A stretch of 64,000 nt of DNA, taken from assembly GCA_029582165.1 (NCBI GenBank), contig CM055876.1:25086317-25150316 (forward strand), written 5' to 3'. A program made the position numbers and the translations under genes. The stretch is from Portulaca oleracea. Taxonomy: Eukaryota; Streptophyta; Magnoliopsida; Caryophyllales; Portulacaceae. A model generated the notes under the pieces. The model saw only the letters and a program-made list of their open reading frames with translations, searched no databases and was not told the origin of the DNA. This document shows, in pieces, positions 1-11,473 of the stretch; position 1 is the stretch's first letter, and every line of letters begins with the position of its first letter.

Positions 1-59
1 ATAAGTAGTCAATTCAATCCTTTTAAGCCACACTTTAACCATATATCTGGGGTGTTACA
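1..59 (+). mobile_element. 3' end of a chromovirus-type LTR (partial)
   Basis: The first 59 bases end in CTGGGGTGTTACA. The Tekay-type LTR at 44279-47949, read on its own minus strand, ends in nearly the same way (CCTGGGGGTGTTACA). LINE coding sequence begins directly after base 59, so I infer an LTR retrotransposon inserted into the LINE. The other side of the insertion is outside the window, so the TSD (it would be CTAAG at 60-64) cannot be checked. Confidence 0.5.
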
Positions 60-252
60 CTAAGCCACAAGTTTTACCCATACAATCAACTGCAAAGCCA
101 TAGTAACCATCCACTTTCTTCAACATAGAACTAAACTCAAAACCTAATAGTTTTGTCTCCGACAAGAAGTCCAAGTTTGGCTTGTAGGCCTCCACAATGC
201 GGTGGAGGTCCTTGACTACCTCAGGGTTGTCGATCCCTGATAGTTTAGACAT
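60..252 (-). pseudogene. LINE ORF2, N-terminal endonuclease domain (truncated)
   Basis: The ATG at 252-250 opens a frame of about 64 residues. It contains GIDNPEVVKDLHRIV and then YKPNLDFLSETKL, which is the typical opening of the apurinic-type endonuclease/exonuclease/phosphatase domain of plant L1 ORF2. In the family this domain nicks target DNA to prime reverse transcription, and the Glu of the SETKL segment matches the metal-binding Glu. The frame stops where the LTR end begins (bases 55-57 read TAA on the minus strand), so only about a quarter of the domain is present. There are 7 bases between this ATG and the ORF1 block, the usual close ORF1-ORF2 spacing. I infer a dead copy interrupted by an LTR element. 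Confidence 0.7.
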
Positions 253-259
253 AAAAGAT

Positions 260-1287
260 TTAATGTTCTAGGCAAGGCTGCTTAACGATCTCTGCCTTTT
301 CATCAATTTGCATTGAAGAAGAATATAATACATCAATAACACATACCTTTTCCCCTAAGCCATCCCAAGACTTCAAATATAACTTGCGTTTGAACATATG
401 GTTTCTTAGAACAACTCCCCCTCTATCTAATGCCATCTCGGTTGCCTTCCCTACTCTAATTTCTATCTTCCTGCCACTAGAAGTTGAGTTTCCGGTAGAT
501 TCTATAAAAGCAAAATGTATCCTAGATTTTGGTTGTATAGTGTTTCCTTTCAGAGTTGAAAACAACCCCTTTTCCTCATGGAGTTCTAATTCCACATTTC
601 TTCTACGTGACTTCAAAGGGATACCTTAAAGCAACTACCATATTGCAACTCCTCCTTTGGTGTCTCAAGATTGATAATCTCGCAGTCTTTGAGCATCTCC
701 CAATTTCCCGCAACCATACAAGAATTCTGGTAACCGTTAGTATTTAAACATGTGATCCACATTGATTTCGCATTCACCTTCATCATCAACCCCCTTCGCA
801 AGTTTTGTTTGTGAGCACCATACATCGACTCTTCTTCACATCCCACGAGAGTTCTAGCTTTTTCAAATTTTTTGCGAAGGTTTGAGTTTGTCTGACCGCT
901 AGGACCTCATACCCTTTAACCCAAAACCTCACAGTCTTGAATTCTATTTCTGTAAATTGATATGTACCTTCCCATGCCTTCAGGAGTAACAATTAATTTG
1001 CCGTCAAAAGTTCAAGGCACTTCATTGGTCACAAAGTCTATAGATCTGTTTTTTACCAAGAACAATTGAAAAGGGAATAGATTGACATCAAGCTCTCTGA
1101 CAACCACCCGTTTCGATGGTTTCCAGATGTTCTTCATAACCGATTTCATGACCTTAGGGTTAAAAGTATGTTTCGTCAAGAAATGTCCGACTAGGCTCAA
1201 TTTAATTTCCTCTTTCTTTTCTCTCGGTATTTCATCATTAACTATCACACTCTCCTCCTCTGCTTTTGTCAGCTTTAGTTTTTCCAC
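260..1287 (-). pseudogene. LINE ORF1, DUF4283/CCHC nucleic-acid-binding protein (broken)
   Basis: The ATG at 1287 starts about 90 residues including EEIKLSLVGHFLTKHTFNPK and VVVRELDVNLFPFQLF, which is the DUF4283 pattern of plant LINE gag-like proteins. A shift near 1000 leads to KAWEGTYQFTEIEFKTVRFWV (992-930), the next part of the same domain. A further frame (846-613) holds a degenerate zinc knuckle around CMVAGNWEMLKDCE. The last block (616-260) is a basic, low-complexity C-terminus. In the family ORF1 binds the element RNA. At least three frame changes separate the blocks, so no full protein can be made. The product assignment rests on motif order, not on a database search. Confidence 0.75.
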
Positions 1288-1590
1288 TTCAGATTCATGC
1301 CGTCTCTTACATTATGCGAAAAACTTTGGAACTTAAGTTGCATATACACGAAAACCCTAAAAGTAGAGGCACCCTACCGCTCTAGCTATAGTTCCTAGGC
1401 AACTCATAAGACAATTGTTGTCAACACCAAGCCTTTCTACAAGACACACCAGACCACTTTAGCCTCATCGGAAACCGAAAGACAGACTGCCCTCACAATA
1501 AAGACGTCGTCAAAGACATAGCAGCTAGGGTTCGTTGGAGTACGGATGTCTTTTTGCTTATGGAGTCCACATTTTTTGTCTTACATTAAA

Positions 1591-2121
1591 GGGCTTTTGG
1601 ATGATAATATACCAACATTTGGGAGTGTTGGATTGTAATATACCAACCTTTACTAGTGGACAACAATATCCTTGACCTTTATACCTGAGTGACATTATTA
1701 TACCAACAGTAACTAAGGGGGTGGTGAACCGGTCTCCATGCACGCTAACATAGCTGGCAAAGAGAAAAAAATTGTCCCAAGCCAATAACCTCATTAACCC
1801 CTTAGTTTTTCTCACTAACCCACATTACAAGACATTGGTTGGTTGTGTTTCACGTCAGTACGAAGACCGGTTCACCACCCCGTTAGTCACTATGTTAGGG
1901 CCGATTTTTTTTAACGTGGGTTAGTGAGAAAAACGAAGAGGTTAATGGGGTTATTGGGTAAGGCTGGTTATTTTTCCTCTGTATGTCACGTCACCATCTC
2001 TTTAGTCACTGTTGGTGTCTCACCTAAGTATAAAACTCAGAGATATTGTTGTCCAATAATAAGGGTCGGTATATTACAATCCAAAACCCCCAAAGGTTAG
2101 TATATCGTCATCCAATATCCC
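1591..2121. mobile_element. Mutator-type foldback element, 531 bp, 9-bp TSD
   Basis: The element is flanked by perfect 9-bp direct repeats TACATTAAA (1582-1590 and 2122-2130), the length typical of the Mutator superfamily. Its termini are inverted: GGGCTTTTGGATGATAATAT on the left and GGGATATTGGATGACGATAT as the complement of the right. The similarity continues through nearly the whole element: the complement of 1591-1832 aligns with 1914-2121, so it can fold into one long hairpin. Each arm contains 30-40-bp subrepeats built on a TTGGATNNTAATATACCAAC-like core. It has no coding capacity. Confidence 0.85.
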
Positions 2122-2130
2122 TACATTAAA

Positions 2131-2561
2131 ATAAGTAGGTATAATTAACAAGAAAATATCAGACAACCGTTCCTTTTTTTTTTTTTTTACCAGTTCCTTC
2201 AAAAACAATAGTTTTGTTACAAAATTCATAATATTACCCAAATAATAAAAAAAAATAATACACCCCATATAGAGGTCAAAGGAATAATTACTTCACATGG
2301 GGGATGAAGAAAGGTAAACCGAAACGAAGGTGATGTTTGATGAACTGATGTACACCATTGGTGTTGGTAATATTGGACCTTTAAACTTCCTCAAAAAAAA
2401 AATAAAAATATTGGACCTTTAAACAAGTGGTACTGGTAGTAGTAATCACTATATCTATGGATCATAGTCTTCGATCTCTTTAATTTTCTTTATAATGCTA
2501 AAGATTAGATATTTTATTCAATATCAATTACACACTGTTTGAATTCGCGTTTAAATCATAA

Positions 2562-2600
<39 letters not shown>

Positions 2601-3943
2601 TATTATTATTATTATTATTATTATTTTTCTTATTATTATATATCTAATTTTAAATTAAATTTCAAATTTCAAATTTTGTAACAACATTAATTTTTTTAGA
2701 ACACAAGCTTTTGAGAGCTATCTAATAAATTATTATGAGAAAGGGAAATTGGTAATTGTACAAATTAAATTAAAGATTTTGAACTTTTCTGGAATAGGCA
2801 GGTGCTTCTTTTTTTTTTTAACAACAATAAATGCAAGTTATTCAAATCAAGCCTCTATATATTCCAATTTAATTTAGTGAATTAAGAGGGGAAAACTCGA
2901 GTTTGGAGGACCAATTTATGTACTTACTCATTTCCACACAAAAAGATATATGAATCATGCATGAAAATTTATAACATGATCTTTAACTTAAAAGGTCACT
3001 ATGGTGCCAAGTGAGGCACTAACTCATGATTGGCCAAGCAACTCACTACTTATTTATAGAGTAATTAAATTTTACAGGAAAATTTGATTCTAACAATCCT
3101 TATTTTTGACGATTGAACAATAATAATTCAAACTTTAAAAATATATGCCAATAGTTTTAAATTTCAAACAATTGTATTTTTTTGGGCCACCACCGAGTAC
3201 ATATTCTAAATATTGAGGATTTTGACTAGCGTTTGCTTTCAAACTTAATACAATATTTTCCGACGATTTTTAGTGAATTTACAAACTTTGTCCCAAAGTT
3301 TTTCGATATTTTCCTAATTGTTAAGACTTTTTCTCCTTATTCTTTTAAAAAAGTCATAATAATTGTCCAAATTCTCAATAACTAAACTTCATAACATTTC
3401 TAGGAATAGGATGAAAAAGGTTATAAAAATCTGATATTTAAAACATTTTAAACTAAAAATATAGAGTTGGATTTAATATAAAAGATACAAATTTTCAAAA
3501 TTTGATTTTTTTTTTAAAATACGCATTTGAATAATGAATAGGCCCCTTGGTTCAGCTAATGTCGGATCAACCATTTTGTCGCATCTTTTTAAGAAGCAAA
3601 ATTTAAATTTAAAACAAAAAACAGAGAAATTGGTGAGAGGTTGAGAGCCCATGAGCCAACTTCTGATGAGATGACTATAAGGGCTACTAATTGGGCTAAT
3701 CTGGATTTTACCAAACTCATTAAAATCATGTCTAAAATTCGGACAGCTAAGTGTTGAGATTCTAATTGGTAGATCCACCCTAATTTAAATGGACTCAGGC
3801 CCAATAGCATTTTACTGTAAACGGCTTGTTTCCTTCGACCCTGCAAGTTTAGCCACTCCATGATGATATACTTTTCTTCTTTTTATTTCGCATTTATCGT
3901 GAGTTTTATACATACTCGGCAGGTTGGCCGTGCAAGTAGTGGA
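2131..3943. other. AT-rich intergenic DNA, no gene seen
   Basis: This stretch is strongly AT-rich, with homopolymer runs and the ATT microsatellite. A short direct repeat AATATTGGACCTTTAAAC occurs near 2370 and 2410. Minus-strand frames of 90-100 codons at 3473-3861 overlap each other, lack recognisable motifs and look like chance. I see no promoter, RNA gene or element boundary that I can support. Confidence 0.6.
2562..2638. repeat. (ATT)n microsatellite
   Basis: About 25 trinucleotide units of ATT, interrupted in the middle by ATTATTTATT and ending in TTATTTTTC. Confidence 0.9.
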
Positions 3944-3951
3944 CTTTTTAT

Positions 3952-4644
<693 letters not shown>

Positions 4645-4884
4645 CTTTTTATAAAATCAACAAATAAGTAATCCCACCGTTTTACATATTTGCTCCGACA
4701 ACGACGAAAAGTTTTATACAATTATTTTAGGAAATGATTTCACGAATATTCCAGAACTAAAAAATTGACTTGCAAAAAGAAATTGTGCACTTGTCTAGTT
4801 TAATGTACAAGTGTGTTTTTATCATGGACTTCATCTCCTCTGTATTTATTAGTGGAGATATAAAGGTAAAGTAATGTCTTTTTT

Positions 4885-5242
4885 TTACAAGGTAAGTTAA
4901 ATTTTACCTTACCTTATTTTACCTTGTCTTACCATCCAAAAAAACATGAGTCTACTTTTACATAATTTATATTTAAAATTATTAATTCAACTCACAAAGT
5001 TTAATTTAAAAATAAAAAAATAGGTGATGTGGCATTTAATTACCTTCATTACTTTATTTACATTTACTTACCAAATCTTACACCGTGTTTTCTTACAAAG
5101 TAAGTAAATTTTTTAGCTTGCCTTACCTTATATTGTGTTATCTTACCTTACCATTCGAAAGAATATGACCATACTTTTAAGTAACTTATATTAAAGTTCA
5201 TTGATTCAACTCCTATAATTTATTGAAAAGAAAAAATAGGTA
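4885..5242. repeat. Two diverged direct copies of a ~140-150-bp sequence
   Basis: Copy 1 (about 4885-5023) and copy 2 (about 5091-5242) share the same order of blocks: TTACAAGGTAAG or TTACAAAGTAAG, a run of TTACCTTACC, then CATCCAAAAAAACATGA or CATTCGAAAGAATATGA, TAATTTATATTTAAA or TAACTTATATTAAAG, and an end in AAAAAATAGGT. They are separated by about 68 bp. Copies this diverged imply an old tandem duplication or two insertions of the same element. No coding potential is seen. Confidence 0.7.
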
Positions 5243-5424
5243 TGATTTTAATAAGTATGAAAAATTACAAACAACAATACAAGTATTTATAATTTTATAT
5301 GTAATACTATATTTATTTTTCAAATACGATGCATATTAATTAAGTTTGCATACTCATAAAATTATGACGCTTTAAAAATTGACCGCTAAAACTTTTAACG
5401 TTTTCAATTGTCAAATAATACCCA

Positions 5425-5608
5425 ACCTGTATTTACCCGAATCCGAAATAAATCTGACTCGTACTGACCCGAACCCAAAATACAATTGACCCATATTTAC
5501 TTGAACCCAAAATACATCTGGTTCGTGTTTGTCCGAGTCAGAAATATGTCGAACTCGTATTTACCTTATCTAAATATACACCCACACGTATTTAACCTGC
5601 TTCCCGAA
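5425..5608. repeat. Imperfect tandem repeat, ~30-34-bp units
   Basis: Five to six degenerate units follow the scheme CGTATTTACCCGAACCCAAAATACATCTGA. The pattern resembles subterminal repeats of small DNA transposons, but I found no convincing termini or TSD around it, so the class is unassigned. Confidence 0.6.
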
Positions 5609-5936
5609 TTGATTTGTTTGGACATAAAGTTTTATTTGATTGTAGACTTCTTATTTATTGTAGTTATTACCGAAAAAAAAGAATCATCATTCCTTCCCCC
5701 AACATCATTCTCATACAAAGAAAAGTGAACTGTGTCCTAAGTATATATTATTTATGGGCTATGTTGACAAATATAAATGATACCCTATTGAACATATAAG
5801 TTATAATAAAGAATGAACATTTTATATATACATAATTCTATATTTACAAAAAAATATAATATATAGTTATTTTTATATAATTTATAATTGGTAATAAACC
5901 CTCAAAGTAATAAGATATATATTTATTGTTAGGAAA

Positions 5937-6679
5937 AAGTAAGTGCAAGGTTATAGCGGAAGCGAAATAAATGAGATGTCGAAAATTACGACAAAATTTA
6001 GGAACGAAAAATAAGCGATAAAACGAACACCGAGTTTACATGGGAAATCGAAGAACTCGAAGGGAAACCCACGGACGGCGACAGCCAGAAAAATAATCCG
6101 CTATTAGAAAGGAGGAGTACAACTCGATTACTATCACAAGGTGTGATGCGACCAACGAAAGGAGATTACAATAAAATCTCTCAAACTCTCAACTCACAAT
6201 CTCACAGGACACACTAGGACTCTCTCAATATTTTTCTCTCTGAACTGACTCAATTGTTTTGATGACTATGGTAGAGAAAACTGGTACAATATATATACTG
6301 GAAACCTAGGTTAAAAAACAATAACCTATGACAAAAAAAACCGGTCGTATAGAGTTCGAGCTTCGTGAGCGGTGGCCCAATAACGCAGATGTAGCCCGGC
6401 CCTGGCGCTGGCAGCGGCGCGAGGCACGAATTCATCTCCATGGCTACTGTGTTGGACGCTGACAGAGTCCGGAGTGACGATGGGCATGCGTGGAGACTCT
6501 TGCTTTGCAACCTTAGATGCTGATGGTGCCGAGCCGACGCGGGCAACGTCTCTTCAATTGTTGTCTCTGACTTTGGCGCTACGAGCGCCTCAAAGGCGCA
6601 GATAGAGCCTACCATTACTTTGCCGATTCTTCCCTAATTCTGAACCCCACTGAGGATCCAATGGGCCACAAACCCAACA
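5937..6679 (-). repeat. 3' LTR of the copia element (743 bp)
   Basis: It begins TGTTAGG and ends CCCAACA on the plus strand, the TG...CA form of LTRs, with TSD TTTAT on its left and a polypurine tract on its right. A TATATATA run near 6288-6298 is the likely TATA box on the minus strand. Upstream of it (to the right, U3) are GC-rich dyads: TGGCGCTGGCAGCGGCGC at 6403-6420 and TTGGCGCTACGAGCGCCT at 6573-6590, plus weaker copies. The 435 bp at 6245-6679 correspond to the 5' LTR remnant at 27128-27566. Confidence 0.85.
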
Positions 6680-6690
6680 ATCTCCACCTT
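6680..6690 (-). other. Polypurine tract of the copia element
   Basis: On the minus strand AAGGTGGAGAT immediately precedes the LTR start TGTTGGG. This is the standard plus-strand priming site of copia elements. Confidence 0.8.
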
Positions 6691-6764
6691 GGACCATGAT
6701 TCGCGTTATCGGTCCCAAATAAACACCTCGATTGTTGCCATCGATACGCCCCTCCGCAGGGGTC

Positions 6765-7290
6765 TTACATGCTCAAAACACCAACTAAGTTCAAGCAATG
6801 TTCAAACTTAGCTGTAGATGGAGGCTTGGTTAACATATCTGTAGGATTATAAGAAGTGTGTATCTTCTTCACTACAATCTCTCCTGTAGCAATTGTATCT
6901 CTCATGAAGTGATACTTGATGCTTATATGCTTGGTCTTCGAATGGTAAATTTCATTCTTGGTCAGATGAATAACATTTTAACTGTCTGAATAAACCACAG
7001 TCTCGCCCTGTGGTACTCCAAGCTCCATGATCAAACCCCTCAATCGAATAACCTCCTTCACTCCTTCTGTAGCAGCAATATATTCAGCCTCAATAGTAGA
7101 GAGGGCTACTAGGAATTGAAGTGAAGCTTTCCAGGACACTGCTCCTCCACACATAGTAAACACATACCCTGAAATTGAGCGTTTCCTATCCAAATCTCCA
7201 CCATAATCAGCATCAACATAACCTGCAACATCAGACGTTGCAGCACTGCCTCTATCATACAAGATGCCCTTCTCTAAGGTACCTTTCACA
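6765..7290 (-). pseudogene. Copia RNase H domain (premature stop)
   Basis: The frame contains GYVDADYGGDLDRKRSISG and STIEAEYIAATEGVKEVIRL, the hallmark segments of copia RNase H, which removes RNA from the RNA/DNA hybrid. The Asp and Glu of these blocks are kept. Just after VVYSDS (about 6978) a stop replaces the next codon. The conserved C-terminal coding sequence then continues in the same frame to a natural TAA at 6765-6767, close upstream of the polypurine tract. The domain would therefore be truncated by about 70 residues. Confidence 0.85.
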
Positions 7291-7379
7291 TAGCGAAGGA
7301 TCCACTTCAATCCTTCCCAATGCTCCTTTCCTGGATTCTGCATATATCTACTCACCACACTAACTGCATGGGACAGGTC

Positions 7380-8470
7380 AGGTCTAGTGCACACCATAGC
7401 ATACATCAAACTACCAACTGCACTAGCATAGGGAATATTAGACATCCTCCTTACCTCCAAATCGGATTTAGGATAGTTCTCACCAGACAACTTGAAATGT
7501 GCAACTAAGGGTGTTGAAACTGCCTTACAGTTTCTCATGTTGAATATGTCCAACTCCTTCTCCAAATACCTCTTCTGAGACAGGAACAACTTCCCTGCCT
7601 TTTTATCTCTCTGGATCTCTATTCCAAAAATCTTCTTCGTTGCTCCCAGATCTTTCATCTCAAACTCCTGGTTGAGTTGAGATTTCAGCTTCTTGATTAG
7701 TGACATGTCCTTGGAGGCAATCATCATGTAATCAATGTACAATAGTAAATAAATGAAAAACTCGTTGCCAACATGCCTGAAGTACACACAGTTGTCATAA
7801 TGACTCCTTGTGTACCCTTGCCCTACCATAAAGGTATCAAACCTTTTGTACCACTGCCTAAGTGCTTATTTAAGTTCATACAAGGACTTCCTCAATCTGC
7901 ACACCTGTTCCTCCTTACTATGAACGATGAAGCCCTCTGGTCGCCTCATTTATACTTCCTTCTCCAACTCGCCATGGAGGAAAGTTGTCTTCACATCAAG
8001 TTGCTCTAACTCCAAGTCAAATAGAGAAACGAATACTAGCAAGGTGCGGATCGACGTATGCCCCACAACTGGCGAGAATACTTCGTTGTAGTCGATTCCC
8101 TTTCTCTGGTTGTAACCTCTAACCACAAATCTGGCTTTCTACCTTGCATTATCTACACCGGGGATACATTCTTTCTTTTTGTACACCCATTTTGCAGTAA
8201 GAGCTCGTCACCCTTTAGGGAACTCACACAACTCCCATGTATGATTCTTCTACAAACTCTCCATCTCCTCTTGCATAGCTCCTATCCAGTTTGAGGCACT
8301 TGGACAGGAGATGGCCCCCTGATAGGTAGAAGGTTCAACACCTTCAGGAGTATCTTCTGCAACACTCAACGCATATACGATCATAGCATTGTCTTCTTCT
8401 GTATACCGCGCTGGTCTCCTGATCTCCCTCCTGGGACGATCTCTTACTATGCTTGGTTCTTCCTCCACCT
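7380..8470 (-). pseudogene. Copia reverse transcriptase (frameshifted; catalytic YxDD altered)
   Basis: The N-terminal part (8468-8250) includes IGAMQEEMESL, the usual start of the copia RT region. The middle (8250-7830) is recognisable only in several frames, with frameshifts. The C-terminal palm and connection lie in the long frame starting at 7829. There the catalytic segment reads LLLYIDYMMIA (YIDY at 7739-7728), where the family has a second Asp, so one of the two metal-binding aspartates is replaced by Tyr. Downstream blocks MKDLGATKKIFGIEI and YASAVGSLMYAMVCTRPDL are typical. With frame breaks and a lost catalytic residue this copy cannot polymerise. Confidence 0.85.
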
Positions 8471-8858
8471 GAGGAACATCAATCTCTATCTCAGGCTCAT
8501 CAACCTAAGTTGTTTCAAGAGCATCATCAGCGGCTTGCTCTTTATTGTAGGTTTTAGTAGCTTTACCTTGAGCCTCTACCTGCTCCACCTCGGACACTAC
8601 TTTTCCTGCATCATTAGAAATACCAGTAGATTCCATTCCAGATAACATAGTAGTATCATTAAAGGTTACATCTCTAGGTTGTATGATTTTCTTCAAGTCA
8701 GGACACCACATTCTGTATCACTTAGACTCAAACCCATAGCCTAGAAACATGCATTTAACAGCTTAGGGAGATAGCTTCCCTTCATTCACATGGGAAAATA
8801 CAGGACATCCTAGAATTCACAAATTAGAATAATTAAGTGGATTACCTGTACATACTTA

Positions 8859-9677
8859 CTATGGAATCTGGAATTCAGTAGAGGCGTGAGGTGATCTGTT
8901 CAGCAGATAGCAAGCAGTAGATATCACCTCTGCCCAGAGCGATCTGTTCTTCCAAAGCCTTACATTTGAGAACATGTAGTGGGCTTTCTCTAGGAGTGTC
9001 CTGTTGATTCTCTCAACTACACTGTTTTGCTGAGGTTTATCCACCAAGGTTCGATGCCTAGCAATCCCATGTTCCTCACAGAACTTCGTAAATTCAGAAT
9101 CAATGAACTCCAACCCATTGTCTGTCCTGAGTTTCTTTATTTTTCTGCATATCTGTTTGTCCACTAAAGCTTTGAACTTCTTGAAATATGAGAATGTCTC
9201 ATTCTTGTGCCGCAGGAAATAAACCCATGTCTTCCTCGAGAAGTCATCCACGAATGTCAACATATAGCGCTTGCCACCCAATGATGGTACTCTAGCAGGA
9301 CCCCACAAATCTGAGTTAATATATTCAAGGATCCATGTTGTTGTATGTATAGCCCTGGAGAAACGGACCCTCTTCTGTTTCCCGTAGACACAGTGGTCGC
9401 AAAACTCTAGCTTGCCTATATGTGCGCCTCCAAGATATCCCTTCTTACTCAGCATTGACATTCTCTTATCTCCTAAGTGGCCTAGTCTCATGTGCCACAA
9501 TTTTGTGTTGTCGGACTCATCAAGGTTTAAAACTGCTGCTGCAGTTCCTGTCACTGTAGACCCCTGCAGGATGTATTGACTGCCCTTCCTGATTCCCTTC
9601 ATCAGAACCAGGAACCCCTGCACACTTTCAGGCCACCTTCTTCTCCTTTGTACCTGCAACGTTAGCCTCAAGAGCAC
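8859..9677 (-). pseudogene. Copia GAG-pre-integrase and integrase core
   Basis: The frame from about 9600 shows LWHMRLGHLGDKRMSML and CDHCVYGKQKRVRF (the H-H-C-C zinc-binding unit). The catalytic core follows: INSDLWGPA (first Asp), KLRTDNGLEF (second Asp) and PQQNSVVERINRTLLEKAHY (Glu). The three acidic residues are present. The normally Gly residue before the VxERxNRT segment is Ser here. Integrase inserts the cDNA into the genome. The frame ends near 8859, and the connecting region to RT (8471-8858) is in other frames, including a low-complexity acidic block at 8711-8505. Gene order (PR-INT-RT-RH) proves copia. Confidence 0.9.
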
Positions 9678-9960
9678 CCAAAGAAATCAAATTACGTGTC
9701 ATGTTAGAAATATGACGAACCTCTTTCAGGGTTCTAACTGTACCACCATGGGTTCTGATTCTAATGCTACCAATCCCTGCAACCTTGCAGGCCGTGTCAT
9801 TACCCATGACCATAATGTCGGTGTTAACGCTCTCATAGGCCTCGAACCAATCCTTATGAGGACACATGTGGTAGGTGGACCTTGTATCAAGAACCCACTC
9901 ATAGCTATCCTACTTGATGTGGTAGCCAAAGCATCATCCGTAATTACACACCCATCAGCA
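9628..9960 (-). pseudogene. Copia protease region (active-site Gly replaced)
   Basis: The segment STYHMCPHKDWFEAYESV (about 9879-9826), followed by MGNDTACKVAGIGSIRIRTH and VRHISNMTRNLISLGAL, is the aspartic-protease/pre-integrase junction of Tork-type copia elements. The active-site triad reads DTR at 9888-9880, where the family has DTG or DSG. The change is a single G-to-A step. The region upstream to 9960 is in a partly open frame. The protease normally cleaves the Gag-Pol polyprotein, and this copy should be inactive. Confidence 0.8.
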
Positions 9961-10014
9961 TCTGACTCTGACTCAATATAGCTTGAGGTACCAGGTTTGG
10001 TGTGGTTATCCTTA

Positions 10015-10347
10015 CTACCCTGTTTCTCTGTCTCTCTGTTTCGTCCAACGATCCTTCTCTATATGCCCCTTCTTACCACAATAATTACACTTCTTAATCT
10101 TGTGAGGATTCCTAGACTTTGAATGGTGTTTAGACTTCCTTCTAGTCTCGTCTTCCTTAAGATCATTATTCCTTCCCCTTACAAGCAAGGCATCACTACC
10201 CTGGTCACCACCCTCGGCATCAAATTTCTCCTTAGATTGTAAACTAGCCTTTACTTCACTAAGGTTAAGGACACCACAGTTCCCATACAACATGATCTCC
10301 TTAAATTGTTTATGTGATGCAGGTGGGGACATGATTAAATGCAAAGC
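10015..10347 (-). pseudogene. Copia Gag C-terminus with CCHC knuckle (cut at 10347)
   Basis: Residues KQFKEIMLYGN and LSEVKASLQSKEKFD are the C-terminal part of the UBN2-type Gag, which forms the particle and binds RNA. The basic segment before a knuckle of form CX2CX4H is seen as CNYCGKKGHIEKD. The final Cys is replaced by Arg (KDRW). The frame is open at its 5' end because the Retand-like element begins at 10348, so everything upstream (Gag N-terminus) is gone. Confidence 0.85.
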
Positions 10348-10713
10348 TGTAGACACCCAAAAACTGTCTCGTAATTATTGTAATTATTTTTATTTTGTCT
10401 TTATTTTATTTTGGAAAAAATGCCAAGTGAAATGCAAAAAAAAGAAAGAAAAAAATAAACCACAAAAAAAATCAGGCCAATTCCCTTTGGCACGCAGCCC
10501 GAGGCGACAACGGGCTGGGCGGGCAGGATCCGGCCCACATACTGCCAGGTATCGTGGGCGGGTTCTGCCCGACCCAGCGCGCCTCAGCTCATCTCGGGAA
10601 ACGTGACCTGATTTGATCCGCGCAGCTGGGTTCCCCAGAAAGCCCAATACTTGGCGGTATTAGGTCTTTTTTCCCCCTCATTTTTGACCTAAATTTCCAA
10701 CCCCAATTCCTCC

Positions 10714-10720
10714 TATAAAA
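10714..10720 (+). promoter_or_regulatory. LTR TATA box (TATAAAA)
   Basis: CTCCTATAAAAACCCC is conserved in all four Retand-type LTRs in the window (10714, 22636, 54156, 63197) at the same place, about 200 bp before AATAAA. This supports a pol II core promoter with transcription starting shortly downstream. Confidence 0.75.
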
Positions 10721-11453
10721 ACCCCTCTCATCTCCCATTTCATCCTACACCGAAATCACCCTGGCGTATTGACACTTGGTGATTTCATCTTCTCTTCTCC
10801 CTCTTTATTTCTCTCATTTTTGCATACACTTAATTGGCATTTTTATTTCGTTTATCTCTATCTCTTCTCCATTCATATTATCTTGTAACTTGAGTTAACC
10901 CTAAACTCGACCTAAATAATATGGATTGTTCGTGAATAAAGGTACGCTTGTATTTAATTATTTTATTTCTTGTATTTATTTCTCGCTTTATCATTGCATT
11001 CGCATGTAACTAAATAACATTAATCACATTAATTAATACTCCGTTCTACTCTCTTCTTCTCCTCCTCTTCTTCTTTCTTTTTATTTAACCGGTTTAGTAA
11101 AGTCCGTTCGTTGAACGGGCGGATTCGGGAATTTCTATTCCCGAATCCGTAACCTTACCCCCAGATCCGAATCTCGTGGTTCGCGGTTTGTGGAGTCACT
11201 TTTTTTGAGTTTATTAATTCTCGTTCAAAAATTAATTGGCGACTCTCTCCTCTTTTCTTTCTTTTATTTATTTTTCGAGTTTAATTTTTTCCGGATTTCA
11301 GAAAACGGATCGTGAAAATAAAAGTTTTTTTTGGTCCGGATCCCTAAGTTCGGAAGTCGGCTCCGAGGTCGAGAATACTGGCGGCAAGATTCGCTCGACC
11401 CACGGCCCGGACCTGACTTCCAGATCGGGACTCAGTTCCCGGATTACTGGCCC

Positions 11454-11473
11454 ACGATACCTGCAGGTATCGT
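11454..11473. repeat. Perfect 20-bp palindrome in U5
   Basis: ACGATACCTGCAGGTATCGT is its own reverse complement. The same palindrome is intact in the right LTR near 23360. A second perfect one of 18 bp, CAATACCTGCAGGTATTG, lies at 11654-11671 and recurs in the LTRs of both Retand subfamilies. Confidence 0.9.

Larger units (their letters stand above)
60..1340 (-). mobile_element. L1-type LINE, 5' portion, minus strand
   Basis: Two consecutive minus-strand coding blocks have the order of a plant L1 element: a DUF4283/zinc-knuckle ORF1 (1287 down to 260) and then the start of an endonuclease-type ORF2 (252 down to 60). The rest of ORF2 (reverse transcriptase) would lie to the left, beyond the LTR end at 1-59. 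The right boundary at about 1340 is approximate; 1340-1580 is non-coding and may include 5' UTR. Frameshifts and stops show a decayed copy. Confidence 0.8.

Noticed and set aside
3473..3861. Minus-strand frames of 90-101 codons as a host gene
   Set aside because: Two overlapping frames without motif, splice signal or composition typical of coding sequence.
6250..6615. 121-codon minus-strand ORF in the copia LTR
   Set aside because: Inside U3/R of an LTR, no domain, and broken in the second LTR copy at 27128-27566.
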